Of a stretch of DNA of 64,000 nucleotides, positions 9,665 through 18,242 are shown piece by piece. Position 1 is the first letter of the stretch. Each line of letters begins with the position of its first letter. The stretch is from Methylobacterium persicinum (GTDB lineage Bacteria > Pseudomonadota > Alphaproteobacteria > Rhizobiales > Beijerinckiaceae), in NCBI RefSeq assembly GCF_022179525.1, contig NZ_BPQX01000011.1:186001-250000 (forward strand), written 5' to 3'. Position numbers and translations under genes: made by a program. The notes below the pieces were generated by a model, which searched no databases, was not told where the DNA came from, and was given only the letters and a program-made list of their open reading frames with translations.

Positions 9665-12600
9665 TGACCGCCCACGACCGGGGCCTCGCCGACGCGGCCC
9701 AGCGCGCGCTCGCCATGACCGCCCACGACAGGTCGCTGCTCGTGGAGGCCGGGGCCGGATCCGGGAAGACGGCGCTGATGGCCGGCCGCATCGCCATGAT
9801 GCTGGCCGCGGGCGTCGCCCCCGGATCCATCGCGGCGGTCACCTTCACGGAACTCGCCGCCAGCGAGCTGCTGGAGCGCGTCGGCGAGGTCGTCGGCCGG
9901 CTGGTCGAGGGGCAGGTCCCGGAGGAGCTGCGGGTCGTCCTCCCGAACGGGTTGTCTCCGGATCAGCGAGCCCGGCTGGTCGAGGCCGGCGAGCATCTCG
10001 ACGCGCTGGCCTGCACCACCATCCACGGGTTCTGCCAGCGCCTGGTCAAGCCCTACCCGGTCGAGGCCGACATCGACCCGGGCGCCCGGGTCGCCGACGA
10101 GGCGGAGGCGGACGGCATCTTCCAGGATCTGCGCGACGGCTGGCTCCGCGAGTGCCTCTCCGGCGGCGGCGGCCTCGTCGCGGAGATGGTTCTGGCCGAC
10201 CCCGACGCGGCGCTGGCGGCCATCGACCGCGTGGCCGGCTGCCTGCGCGAGGGGCGCGCGGTGGGCACCGCGCCGGCGGAACCCCTCCCCGACCTGGTGC
10301 GGGCCTTCGGCGCCAGCGTGCAGGCCTTCGCGGACTTCCAGCGGAGCTGCGGGGTTTCCGAGGGCGAGACCGCCGCGAACGTGCGGGCGTTCCAGGCGAT
10401 GGCCGCGCGGCTGCCGGACACCGGCGTCGCCGACGCCGACCTCGTCGCCATCCTGACGGCGGCGGCGGAGGCGAGCCTGTGCAAGGCGGACGGCGACTTC
10501 GCGAAGTACCGCGGGGGCAAAGGCAAGTGGGCCGGCGCCGCCAAGCTGGTCGGCCTTCCGAAGACGGAGGCCGACCGGCTCCAGGCGTCGGCCGAGCGCC
10601 TGCACGTCGCGTGCTGCGAGGCTTGGCGCCGGCTGAAGGCCAACGCCGCGAGCGAACTCCTGGCCAGGCTCGTCGGAACGGTGCGGACCGTTCTCGACCG
10701 GTACCAGGCCCGAAAGCGCGACGGCGCCCTGCTCGATTTCGACGACCTGATCGCCGCGGCCGCCACGCTGCTCCGCGCGCACGAGACCGTGCGGCAGGCG
10801 CTGGGGCGCCGCTACCGCCACGTCCTGGTCGACGAGTTCCAGGACACGGACCCGATTCAGACGGAGATCCTCTGGCGGCTGTGCGGCGAGCTGCCCGACG
10901 GCGCGGCCGACGCGTGGACGGAACGCGTGCTGCGGCCGGGCGCGCTGTTCCTGGTCGGCGATCCGAAGCAGGCGATCTACCGCTTCCGCGGGGCGGACGT
11001 GTCGACCTACGTCCGGGCGCGCGACCGCATCCTCGCGCGCTCGCCCGACGACGTCCTCGCGATCTCGACGAACTTCCGGTCCTGCCGCTCGATCCTCGCC
11101 TACGTGGACGAACGCTTCGGCGACATCCTGAACGGGGTCGGGCAACCCGGGTTCGCGGCGCTCGACGCCTTCCATCCCGACCACGACCGCGGACCCTGCA
11201 TCGCGGCGCTCGACGTGCCGGCCGGTGCCGACGGGGCGAAGCGGACCGCGGAGGCGCTGCGCGACGCCGAGGCGGAAGCGGTCGCGGACCTTTGCGCGCG
11301 CCTGATCGGGCACCAGCTCGTGACCTGCAAGCGCGCGGGCACCCGCACGCTCCGGGCCGGCGACATCGCGCTGCTGGCACCGAGCGGGAGCGACCTCTGG
11401 CGGTACGAGGAGGCGCTTGAGGCCAGGGGCATCCCCGTCTCGACCCAGGCCGGCAAGGGCTTCTTCCGGCGGCAGGAGGTGCATGACCTGATCGCGCTGA
11501 CGCGGGTGCTCGCCGACCCGCGCGACACGCTCGCGCTCGGGGCCCTGCTGCGGGGGCCGGCCGTCGGCCTGACCGACGAGGAGTTGCTCGACCTCGTCGA
11601 CGGACTGCCGCGCGACCCGGAGCGCCCGGAGAGCGTCCCCAGGCTGCGCCTGCACGTCGATGTCGCGCAGGTGAACCATCCGGTGGCCCGGCCGGTGCTG
11701 GAACGGTTGCAGGCCCTGGCGAAGCGGGCGCTCGGCACGACACCGCACGACATCCTCAGCCAAGCCGTCGACGCGCTCATGCTGCGCCCGGTGGTGCAGC
11801 AGCGTCACGACGGCCACGCCGAGAGGGCGCTGGCCAACATCGACCTGTTCCTGGAAATGTCGCGCCCGTTCGCCGTGCGCGGCCTGCGGGCCTTCGCGGG
11901 GGCGATGAGGGCGGCCTGGGAGGGCCGGACGCGCACGGTCGAGGGCCGGCCGGACGCGCAGGAGGCCGCGGTCTCCTTGCTCACCATGCACGCGTCCAAG
12001 GGGCTCGAATGGCCCGTCGTGATCCCGATCAACACCACCACCCGGACCAAGGCCGTCTCCGGAGCCCTGGTCGACCGCGCCTCGAACTGTCTCTACTGCC
12101 CGGTCTTCGGGGTGCGCCCGGCCGGTTACGACGAGGCGCTGGAGGCCGAGAAGCGCGAGGTCGGGAACGAGCGGGTCCGCCTCTGGTACGTGGCGGCGAC
12201 GCGGGCCCGCGAGACGCTGGTGCTCACGCGGTTCGCCGAGCCGGGCGCCAGCACGTCCTGGTCGGCGGTGGTCGACCTCGGGCTGGCGGATTTGCCGTCC
12301 ATCGACGTGGAGCGGCTGCCGGTCGGGACGCCGGCCGTCGCGCCGGAATTCGCGAACGGTCAGACACGGGAAATCTTCGCCGCCGAGGCCGCCGCCGTCG
12401 CCCGGCAGCGCCGCTTGCGCTGGATCGTCCCCAGCCGCGGCGATGCGGCGGGTCCCGAGACGTCCGGCGCCCCCGGCCTGGTCGAGGGCGGTACCGACGG
12501 CGGGCGCGGACCCGGGGGACGGCCGACAGGCAGCCGGGAGCGCGGCATCCTCATCCACAAGCTGCTGGAGGAGATCCTCACGGGCGAGGCGAGCGAAGGC

Positions 12601-13038
12601 GACGATCTCGGACGGCGCGCCGGGCTCCTCGCCCGGCAGCTCGGTCTCGGAACCGGCGACGCTGCCGGGGCCGAGGTCGACCTGGCCGAGGTCGCGGCCA
12701 GCGTGACCCGGGCGCTCGGCCTTCCCGAGATCGCCGGGATCCGCGAGCGCCTCCAGGCCGAGTTGCCCGTGTTCGGGTTCGAGAGCCTCGCCGACGAGGA
12801 CCAGGCGACGGCGGGCGTGGTGGACGCGATTGCCTGCGACGCGGTCGGCAAGCCGGACATCGTGGTGGACTGGAAAAGCGACGTGGATCCTGCGGAGGCG
12901 GTCCTCGCCGACTACCGGCGTCAGGTGGCCCGATACCTTCTCACGACGGGCGCGCGCCTCGGCCTGATCGTCTTCGTGACGAGCGGCCGGGTCGTCCCGG
13001 TGACCCGCGCCGCGATGGCCGACGTCGGGGCTGGATGA
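9664..13038 (+). CDS. AddA-like UvrD-family helicase with C-terminal PD-(D/E)XK nuclease
   Basis: 1124 residues from the ATG at 9664. A much longer reading frame extends upstream of this ATG, but it lies out of phase over the AddB-like gene and is not real. Walker A is AGAGSGKT (29-36), motif II is LVDEFQDTDPIQ (~388), an arginine/Q region is FLVGDPKQAIYRFRG, and motif VI is RLWYVAATRARETLVL (~838). The C-terminal nuclease contains RGILIHKLLEEIL and the catalytic VVDWKSD (~1067). Known AddA proteins unwind DNA 3'-5' and cut one strand. Paired with the preceding nuclease, this should form a processive helicase-nuclease for double-strand ends. The one-base overlap implies coupled translation. 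Confidence 0.8.
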   Translation: MTAHDRGLADAAQRALAMTAHDRSLLVEAGAGSGKTALMAGRIAMMLAAGVAPGSIAAVTFTELAASELLERVGEVVGRLVEGQVPEELRVVLPNGLSPDQRARLVEAGEHLDALACTTIHGFCQRLVKPYPVEADIDPGARVADEAEADGIFQDLRDGWLRECLSGGGGLVAEMVLADPDAALAAIDRVAGCLREGRAVGTAPAEPLPDLVRAFGASVQAFADFQRSCGVSEGETAANVRAFQAMAARLPDTGVADADLVAILTAAAEASLCKADGDFAKYRGGKGKWAGAAKLVGLPKTEADRLQASAERLHVACCEAWRRLKANAASELLARLVGTVRTVLDRYQARKRDGALLDFDDLIAAAATLLRAHETVRQALGRRYRHVLVDEFQDTDPIQTEILWRLCGELPDGAADAWTERVLRPGALFLVGDPKQAIYRFRGADVSTYVRARDRILARSPDDVLAISTNFRSCRSILAYVDERFGDILNGVGQPGFAALDAFHPDHDRGPCIAALDVPAGADGAKRTAEALRDAEAEAVADLCARLIGHQLVTCKRAGTRTLRAGDIALLAPSGSDLWRYEEALEARGIPVSTQAGKGFFRRQEVHDLIALTRVLADPRDTLALGALLRGPAVGLTDEELLDLVDGLPRDPERPESVPRLRLHVDVAQVNHPVARPVLERLQALAKRALGTTPHDILSQAVDALMLRPVVQQRHDGHAERALANIDLFLEMSRPFAVRGLRAFAGAMRAAWEGRTRTVEGRPDAQEAAVSLLTMHASKGLEWPVVIPINTTTRTKAVSGALVDRASNCLYCPVFGVRPAGYDEALEAEKREVGNERVRLWYVAATRARETLVLTRFAEPGASTSWSAVVDLGLADLPSIDVERLPVGTPAVAPEFANGQTREIFAAEAAAVARQRRLRWIVPSRGDAAGPETSGAPGLVEGGTDGGRGPGGRPTGSRERGILIHKLLEEILTGEASEGDDLGRRAGLLARQLGLGTGDAAGAEVDLAEVAASVTRALGLPEIAGIRERLQAELPVFGFESLADEDQATAGVVDAIACDAVGKPDIVVDWKSDVDPAEAVLADYRRQVARYLLTTGARLGLIVFVTSGRVVPVTRAAMADVGAG

Positions 13039-13767
13039 GCGACGAGGAAGAGCGGCCGGGCTTCCGCAGGCCGCTGCGCGGGCATCACCCGGCCTGTTCG
13101 GAAGGCCGCCATGTTCCCGGAACGGAGGGTCCGGTGCCGATGCCTGGGGAGAAGCCTTGCCTCGACGTGGGAGCCTGCGCCTTCGCGAACGGCGGAGGAA
13201 GGCACTCATCACTTGCCAGGTCAACGCGGCTCGGCCTGCTCCGGCTCGTGAATGAGCAAGGACGCAGAGTGTGAGCAAGTTCAAGCGGTTGACAGCGGAT
13301 CCCCGGGTCTGCGTGAAGAGCGCAGGAAACAGTCCGTTCCCGGGGATCGGCAGGCTCGGTCGCTGGCCGGCGCCGACGGGCGTGGGCGGGCGCGTGTGCT
13401 CTGCCCGTCCCGGTGCGGCCGACGCCGCCGTCCCGTGCTGGCCGCGGCGCGGACCATGAACCCGTTGCGCGAGAGCGACCTGCCGGGCGGTCTCCCCCGA
13501 GCGCGTGCCGAGCCCGCCGCTGCCGACTGAATTCCGGTGGCGCCGCCTTGAGACGTCCATCAGAGAGCTTCCCGGACGGCTTCGAGCGCGCGCTCCCGCC
13601 CGCAGGCGCGGTTGTCCTGCGTCCCACGGTGGACTCACCGGCTTCGACGGATGATGCTCCCGCGGGAAACATGCGATGCCGGGCGAAGATGTCGAGCGCG
13701 TTACGCGCCGGCCACGTCTGCCTGCCCGGCATCGCCAGGGTTGGGAATTCCTGTCAGAGCCACCATG
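13039..13767 (+). other. Intergenic stretch after the defence block
   Basis: No convincing gene is seen in these ~730 bases. Short open frames on both strands are Arg/Pro/Ala-rich without recognisable motifs. The only structure noted is the inverted repeat at 13298-13348, listed separately. Confidence 0.5.
13298..13348. repeat. Strong inverted repeat with nested hairpin
   Basis: Two perfect 10-base arms, GATCCCCGGG (13298-13307) and CCCGGGGATC (13339-13348), enclose 31 bases. The enclosed segment contains a second hairpin, CTGCG-N7-CGCAG (13309-13325). A TTGACA hexamer lies just upstream at 13289-13294. No T-tract follows, so it is not a classical terminator. It could be a structured RNA, an operon end or a mobile-element remnant. 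Confidence 0.5.
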
Positions 13768-13781
13768 TTAGTGCCAGCTAA
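13768..13781. promoter_or_regulatory. Putative BigR operator (TTAG-N6-CTAA) before the regulator gene
   Basis: TTAG-tgccag-CTAA is a short dyad 35 bases before the ATG of the ArsR-type regulator. The same TTAG-N6-CTAA layout recurs at 14673-14686 in front of the sulfide operon. This suggests the regulator represses both itself and the operon. A further TCTAAT half-site lies at ~13792. Confidence 0.5.
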
Positions 13782-13815
13782 AACAGGGTTGTCTAATACA
13801 GGGCGGCCGACGTCG

Positions 13816-14139
13816 ATGGATGCGGTGACAACGACCGACCTGCTGCGCCTTCAGGACAAGGCGGCCGATGCCGCGCGCCTGCTGCGCCTTCTCGCGAACG
13901 AGAAGCGTCTCCTCATCCTATGCCTGCTGGTCGCCCGGGGCGAGATGGACGTGACGAGCCTGGCCGAGGCGGTGGACCTCAGCCAATCGGCCCTCTCGCA
14001 GCATCTCGCCAAGCTGCGCGAGGACGGGCTGGTCGCCTTCCGGCGCGAGAGCCAGACGCTCCACTATCGCCTGGAGGATCCCCGCGCCGCGCGCCTGCTC
14101 GCGATGCTCAAGGACATCTTCTGCCCGGAGGCGGGCTGA
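13816..14139 (+). CDS. bigR: BigR/SqrR-type ArsR-family persulfide-sensing repressor
   Basis: 107 residues from the ATG at 13816 (MDAVTTTDLL); earlier in-frame residues look non-coding. The winged-helix core has the recognition helix LSQSALSQHLAKLRE. Two cysteines, Cys36 (LLILCLLVARGE) and Cys103 (DIFCPEAG), sit at the positions used by BigR and SqrR, which form a disulfide or polysulfide bridge on exposure to sulfide and release DNA. The neighbouring persulfide dioxygenase, rhodanese and exporter genes support this reading. The likely operators are the AT-rich dyads at 13768 and 14657-14686. Confidence 0.85.
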   Translation: MDAVTTTDLLRLQDKAADAARLLRLLANEKRLLILCLLVARGEMDVTSLAEAVDLSQSALSQHLAKLREDGLVAFRRESQTLHYRLEDPRAARLLAMLKDIFCPEAG

Positions 14140-14640
14140 TCGGGTAACCAGGGCTCCGCCAGGCGCGCGCTCCGCCGCGTCGGCGGCTTGGCCGTCCACC
14201 CAGCGCCGCCGTGACGGCCTGGTCGACCCGGCTGCCACGGTCGTCGGCTCCGGGGCCAACCGGATCGGAACCCCCGGCGTGCCCGCAGGGCGTCGCGCTC
14301 GACATCGATCGCCCGGGCGGCCCGAAGGTCGAGGCGCCTCAGGACAGGCAACGGCGGGCCCCAGTCCTGGACGGCGTGAGGCGGCAGAAAGGCGGCCACG
14401 GCCGCCGGGAGCCGTGACCGGCGCCGGTCCGTGACCGCTCCCGAGAGCCATCCCGGCCAGCGTCGCCGCGTTGGCCGCCGACGTGGGCCCGCGATCCCAT
14501 TCCCGTCCAGTTCGCGCGACCGCCGGCCGCTCGCCTCGGGATGCCCCCGTGCCAGCGGAGGCTCTCGTGAAGCGCCGCCTCGATCCGGCGGTTCACGCCA
14601 GGGGCGGTGTGGAGCGCGGCCCGTTCCGCCGTCTCCCCGC
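14140..14640 (+). other. Intergenic stretch between regulator and sulfide operon
   Basis: About 500 GC-rich bases without a recognisable gene. The regulated promoter of the downstream operon begins at 14647. Confidence 0.5.
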
Positions 14641-14646
14641 CATCCC

Positions 14647-14686
14647 TTGACATTTAATTAGATATTTCTAATTTAGACATCACTAA
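14647..14686 (+). promoter_or_regulatory. Promoter with overlapping BigR-type palindromes
   Basis: A consensus -35 TTGACA lies at 14647-14652, with an AT-rich -10 candidate at ~14669-14675. The perfect palindrome ATTAGA-TATT-TCTAAT (14657-14672) fills the spacer and overlaps the -10. It is directly followed by TTAG-N6-CTAA (14673-14686). Operator and promoter overlap is what a BigR repressor would need. Translation of the first operon gene starts ~115 bases downstream. Confidence 0.7.
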
Positions 14687-14800
14687 TCTGGTGGCGCCGT
14701 CGCTGGACGCTGCCGCTCACGACGGCCACGCCCCCGGCGCCTGAGGGATCGCTCCAAGCCTGCGCGAGACGCCCGGCACCGCGGTCCAGGAGTGAGTGCC

Positions 14801-15226
14801 ATGGATACCTTCACCCCGCTTTCCGCCGTTTTCGGCGGTCTCATGATCGGCGCCTCCGCAGCGCTCTTCCTGATACTCAACGGCCGCATCGCGGGCGTCA
14901 GCGGCATTCTGGGCGGCCTGCTGCCGCCGAGCAGCGGCGGGATCGGCTGGCGCGCCGCCTTCCTCGCCGGCCTGCTTCTCGCGCCCCTCGTCCACGCCGG
15001 CCTCGGCGGCGGCAGGCCGCCCGTGGCGGTCGAGGCCTCGCTCCCGCTCCTCGGGCTTGCGGGATTGCTGGTCGGTTTCGGCGCGCGGCTCGGAGCCGGC
15101 TGCACCAGCGGCCACGGCGTCTGCGGCGTCGGCCGCGGCTCGCCCCGCTCCCTCGTGGCGACCGGCACATTCATGGCCGCCGCCGCCGTGACGGTCTTCG
15201 TCACGCGTCACCTGATCGGAGCCTGA
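14801..15226 (+). CDS. YeeE/YedE (DUF395) membrane protein, PmpA-like
   Basis: A 141-residue hydrophobic protein. The ATG at 14801 is chosen because AGGAG at 14788-14792 is at the right distance, while the in-frame GTG at 14792 overlaps that site. It has about four membrane segments and the conserved GAGCTSGHGVCGVGR loop, whose cysteines line the sulfur-compound path in the TsuA/YeeE family. It is the first gene of the BigR-controlled operon, and its partner starts 2 bases downstream. Paired half-size YeeE proteins are thought to move thiosulfate, sulfide or persulfide; the substrate is inferred. Confidence 0.8.
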   Translation: MDTFTPLSAVFGGLMIGASAALFLILNGRIAGVSGILGGLLPPSSGGIGWRAAFLAGLLLAPLVHAGLGGGRPPVAVEASLPLLGLAGLLVGFGARLGAGCTSGHGVCGVGRGSPRSLVATGTFMAAAAVTVFVTRHLIGA

Positions 15227-15228
15227 CC

Positions 15229-15687
15229 ATGTCCAGGATCGTGTCCGCGTTCGCGGCCGGCCTGCTGTTCGGGCTTGGCCTCATCGTCTCCGGCATGGCC
15301 AACCCGGCCAAGGTCCTCGCCTTCCTCGACGTGACCGGCCGCTGGGACCCGAGCCTCGCCTTCGTCATGGCGGGTGCCGTCACGGTCTCGGCCGCCGGTT
15401 ACCGCATCGCGACGCGCCGGGGCCGGCCAGTGCTCGCGCCCAAGCTGGAGATCCCGACGCGGCGCGACCTCGATCCGCGCTTGCTGACGGGCGCCGCGGT
15501 CTTCGGCATCGGCTGGGGCTTGGCCGGCCTCTGCCCCGGGCCGGCGCTGACCCTCCTCTCGGTCGTGCCGACCCGGGCCGCGGTCTTCGTCGCCGCCATG
15601 GTCGTCGGCATGCTGCTGTTCCAGGCCCTGCCATCCGCCGTCTCCCGGCAAGCGGCGTCCACCTCTGCCGCGCCGGCGGATGCGTGA
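15229..15687 (+). CDS. YeeE/YedE (DUF6691-type) membrane protein, PmpB-like
   Basis: A 152-residue membrane protein opening with LLFGLGLIVSGMANPAKVL, the signature of the second half-size YeeE partner. A conserved GLAGLCPGPAL loop carries a single cysteine. Its start is 2 bases after the first half and its stop overlaps the exporter start (TGATG), indicating translational coupling. The two halves together would make one full YeeE-like transporter for a reduced-sulfur species. Confidence 0.8.
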   Translation: MSRIVSAFAAGLLFGLGLIVSGMANPAKVLAFLDVTGRWDPSLAFVMAGAVTVSAAGYRIATRRGRPVLAPKLEIPTRRDLDPRLLTGAAVFGIGWGLAGLCPGPALTLLSVVPTRAAVFVAAMVVGMLLFQALPSAVSRQAASTSAAPADA

Positions 15688-16490
15688 TGGCGAGCTTCGT
15701 CACCTTCGGCCTGGCGGCGGGCTCGGGTGGGCTCGTCGGCGTGGTCCTCGGCCTCGTCGGCGGAGGCGGCTCGATCCTGGCAGTGCCCCTCCTGACCTAC
15801 GCGGTCGGCGTGAACTCGCCCCATGTCGCCATCGGCACCAGCGCCCTGGCGGTCTCGGTCAGCGCGGCCGGCAACCTCGTCCCGCAGTGGCGGGCCGGGA
15901 ACGTGAAGTGGCGGTGCGCAGGGGCGTTCTCGCTCGCCGGCGTCCTCGGCGCCCTGGCCGGCTCGGCCGCGGCCAGGGCGGTCGACGGGCAGAGCCTGCT
16001 CGCCCTGTTCGGGTTCGTGATGCTGGCGGTCGGCGGCCTGATGCTGCGCCGGCGGCGCGGCGAGGGCGATCCGGACGTGCGCCTGACCAAACGGAGCGCC
16101 CCGGTGCTCCTGCCCTGGCTGCTCGGCATCGGGTTCGCGGTGGGCCTGTTCTCCGGCTTCTTCGGAATCGGCGGAGGCTTCCTGATCGTGCCGGGCCTGA
16201 TGCTGGCGACGTCCATGCCGCTGCCCATGGCCATCGGCACCTCGCTGGTGGCGGTCAGCGCCTTCGGGGCGGCCACCGCCGCGAGCTACGCGGTCTCCGG
16301 CCTGATCGATTGGACGCTGGCCGGGCTGTTCATCCTGGGCGGCGCGCTCGGCGGCCTCGTCGGCTCCCGCCTCGGCCAGCGTCTCGCCGGGCACAAGCGA
16401 GCCCTGACCATCACCTTCGCCGGCCTGATGATCCTGGTCGGCCTCTACGTCGTCGCGCGCGGCCTGCCAGCCTTGCTCGGTCGGGCGTGA
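15687..16490 (+). CDS. TauE/SafE (TSUP) family sulfite/anion exporter
   Basis: 267 residues from the ATG at 15687, which overlaps the previous stop; a GTG one codon earlier is possible. Two related halves each begin with a Gly-rich membrane motif (LGLVGGGGSILAVPLL and GFFGIGGGFLIVPGLM), the hallmark of TSUP transporters. There are about eight membrane helices. In BigR operons this protein is thought to expel sulfite produced by persulfide dioxygenase. The gene order here supports that role. Confidence 0.85.
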   Translation: MASFVTFGLAAGSGGLVGVVLGLVGGGGSILAVPLLTYAVGVNSPHVAIGTSALAVSVSAAGNLVPQWRAGNVKWRCAGAFSLAGVLGALAGSAAARAVDGQSLLALFGFVMLAVGGLMLRRRRGEGDPDVRLTKRSAPVLLPWLLGIGFAVGLFSGFFGIGGGFLIVPGLMLATSMPLPMAIGTSLVAVSAFGAATAASYAVSGLIDWTLAGLFILGGALGGLVGSRLGQRLAGHKRALTITFAGLMILVGLYVVARGLPALLGRA

Positions 16491-16533
16491 CGTCCGGAGC
16501 CCCGAAGCCGTTCATCCCGAACCGGAGGAATGC

Positions 16534-17445
16534 ATGTCAGACCTGACCGCAACGTCCCTGCACGGACGCCCGCTCGTGACGGGCTTCTACGAGCAGCGCA
16601 CGGGCAGCGTGCAGTACGTCGTCGCCGATGCGGAGACGAAACACTGCGCCATCGTCGACCCGGTGCACGACTTCGATCCGAAGTCGGGGGCGACCGCCAC
16701 CCGCTCGGCCGATGCCCTGCTCGCCCATATTGCGCGCGCGGGCTACAGGCTGCAGTGGATCCTCGACACGCACCCGCACGCCGACCACTTCTCGGCGGCC
16801 GGCTACCTGCACGACAGGACGGGCGCGCCGACCGCCATCGGCGAGAAGGTCGTCGAGGTGCAGAAGCTCTGGAAGGGGCTCTACAACCTGCCCGAGACTT
16901 TCCCGGCGGACGGCTCGCAGTGGGATCGCCTCTTCGCCGACGGCGAGCGCTTCCGGATCGGCAACCTGGACGTCGAGGTGCTGTTCACGCCGGGCCACAC
17001 CCTGGCCTCCGTCGCCTACCGGGTCGGCGACGCCGCCTTCATCCACGACACCTTGTTCATGCCCGACAGCGGCTCGGCGCGGGCGGACTTCCCGGGCGGC
17101 AGCGCGCGCACGCTCTGGCGCAGCATCCAGCGTATCATGGCGCTGCCGGACGCGACGCGGCTGTTCACCGGCCACGACTACCGCCCCGATGGGCGCGAGG
17201 CGGCCTGGGAGAGCACGGTCGCCCGGCAGCGGGCCGACAACAAGCACCTGACGGAGACGGGGAGCGAGGGGGCGTTCGTGCGGATGCGCGAGGCGCGCGA
17301 CCGCGAGCTGCCGATGCCGAAGCTCATCCTGCATTCGCTGCAGGTGAACATCCGCGGCGGGCGCCTGCCCGAACCCGAGGCGAACGGCAGGCGCTACCTG
17401 AAGATCCCGCTGGACGCCCTCGACGGCGCGGCTGGGGGCGAGTGA
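16534..17445 (+). CDS. blh: Blh-type persulfide dioxygenase (metallo-beta-lactamase fold)
   Basis: A 303-residue hydrolase-fold protein preceded by GGAGGAATGC. The metal motif is THPHADHFSAAGYL, with further ligands in FTPGHT and FTGHDY. This matches the Blh/ETHE1 branch, a mononuclear iron enzyme oxidising glutathione persulfide to sulfite. The next gene encodes a rhodanese; in some bacteria the two domains are fused, and here they are separate with 11 bases between. Its sulfite product would be exported by the TSUP protein. Confidence 0.87.
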   Translation: MSDLTATSLHGRPLVTGFYEQRTGSVQYVVADAETKHCAIVDPVHDFDPKSGATATRSADALLAHIARAGYRLQWILDTHPHADHFSAAGYLHDRTGAPTAIGEKVVEVQKLWKGLYNLPETFPADGSQWDRLFADGERFRIGNLDVEVLFTPGHTLASVAYRVGDAAFIHDTLFMPDSGSARADFPGGSARTLWRSIQRIMALPDATRLFTGHDYRPDGREAAWESTVARQRADNKHLTETGSEGAFVRMREARDRELPMPKLILHSLQVNIRGGRLPEPEANGRRYLKIPLDALDGAAGGE

Positions 17446-17456
17446 CGGAGGTGACC

Positions 17457-17843
17457 ATGACCACGAAGAGCGCGAAGGACCTGGTGGCCGCGGCCAACCG
17501 CACGGTGGAGACCCTGTCGGCCGAGGAGGCGCTGAAGAGGCTCAGCCAGCCCGACACGGTGCTCGTCGACGTGCGCGAGGGCGAGGAGGTGGCCAAGAGC
17601 GGCAAGATCGCCGGCGCGGTCCACGTGCCGCGCGGCTTCCTGGAGTTCCAGGCCGATCCGGCGAGCCCGACCCACAAGGTCGAGCTCGGGCGTGGCAAAA
17701 GGCTGGTCCTCTACTGCGGGTCGGGCAATCGCTCGGCCCTGGCCGCCAAGGCGCTCCAGGAGATGGGGCTCGGCCCCGTCGCACACGTCGCCGGGGGCTT
17801 CCCCGCGCTGGAGAAGGCTGGCGGACCCGTCGAGCGGACGTGA
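17457..17843 (+). CDS. Rhodanese-like sulfurtransferase
   Basis: 128 residues from the ATG at 17457, preceded by GGAGGTGACC. The single rhodanese domain has the catalytic loop LYCGSGNRSAL with active Cys87, plus VLVDVREGEEVAKSG near the N-terminus. No signal peptide is seen, so it should act in the cytoplasm, transferring sulfane sulfur between glutathione persulfide and thiosulfate or sulfite beside Blh. It is the last gene of the BigR-controlled operon. Confidence 0.88.
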   Translation: MTTKSAKDLVAAANRTVETLSAEEALKRLSQPDTVLVDVREGEEVAKSGKIAGAVHVPRGFLEFQADPASPTHKVELGRGKRLVLYCGSGNRSALAAKALQEMGLGPVAHVAGGFPALEKAGGPVERT

Positions 17844-18242
17844 GCGCGGGCGGCAGGGCCGCGTCTTCCTGACCAAGTGGCCCAGGGGCAGCACCGTGCG
17901 CCGTGACGGCCCCGGGCGCGTGGGCGCCGTTCGTTGCCGCTGCCGTCCCGGTACCGACGGACGGCGGATGCCCGGGAGCCGGGTTCGAAATCCGCGTCCG
18001 GCCGCCAATCCCTCACCTGTGACCAGGAGAGGCCGGGGAGCGCCCTAGGCCGACCTGTCGCGAGCGGCCGCGGCACCCGTGCCTGATCGTGCCGGCCGGT
18101 GGGGCTGACAGCACCCGGCATCCGACGAGACATCGGGCTAGGCTGGCCCCGCGCCCCGACGGCGGAGCTGCCCCGGCGAGGGGCTCGCGATCAGCGTGTC
18201 CTGGCATCGCGACGCAACCGCGCCGTCCTCAGCGCAGGTCGA
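17844..18242. other. Intergenic stretch with a tRNA-3'-end-like fragment
   Basis: No gene is recognised between the convergent rhodanese and histidine kinase genes. Around 17976-18007 the sequence GGGTTCGAAATCC followed by GGCCGCCA resembles the T-arm and CCA end of a tRNA. No matching 5' half is found upstream and the T-stem does not pair well. Confidence 0.35.

Noticed and set aside
9592-13638. A 1348-codon open frame on the minus strand opposite the AddA-like gene
   Set aside because: It is Arg/Gly/Asp-rich with no motif and mirrors the GC-rich plus-strand gene, which has complete helicase and nuclease motifs. It is a composition shadow.
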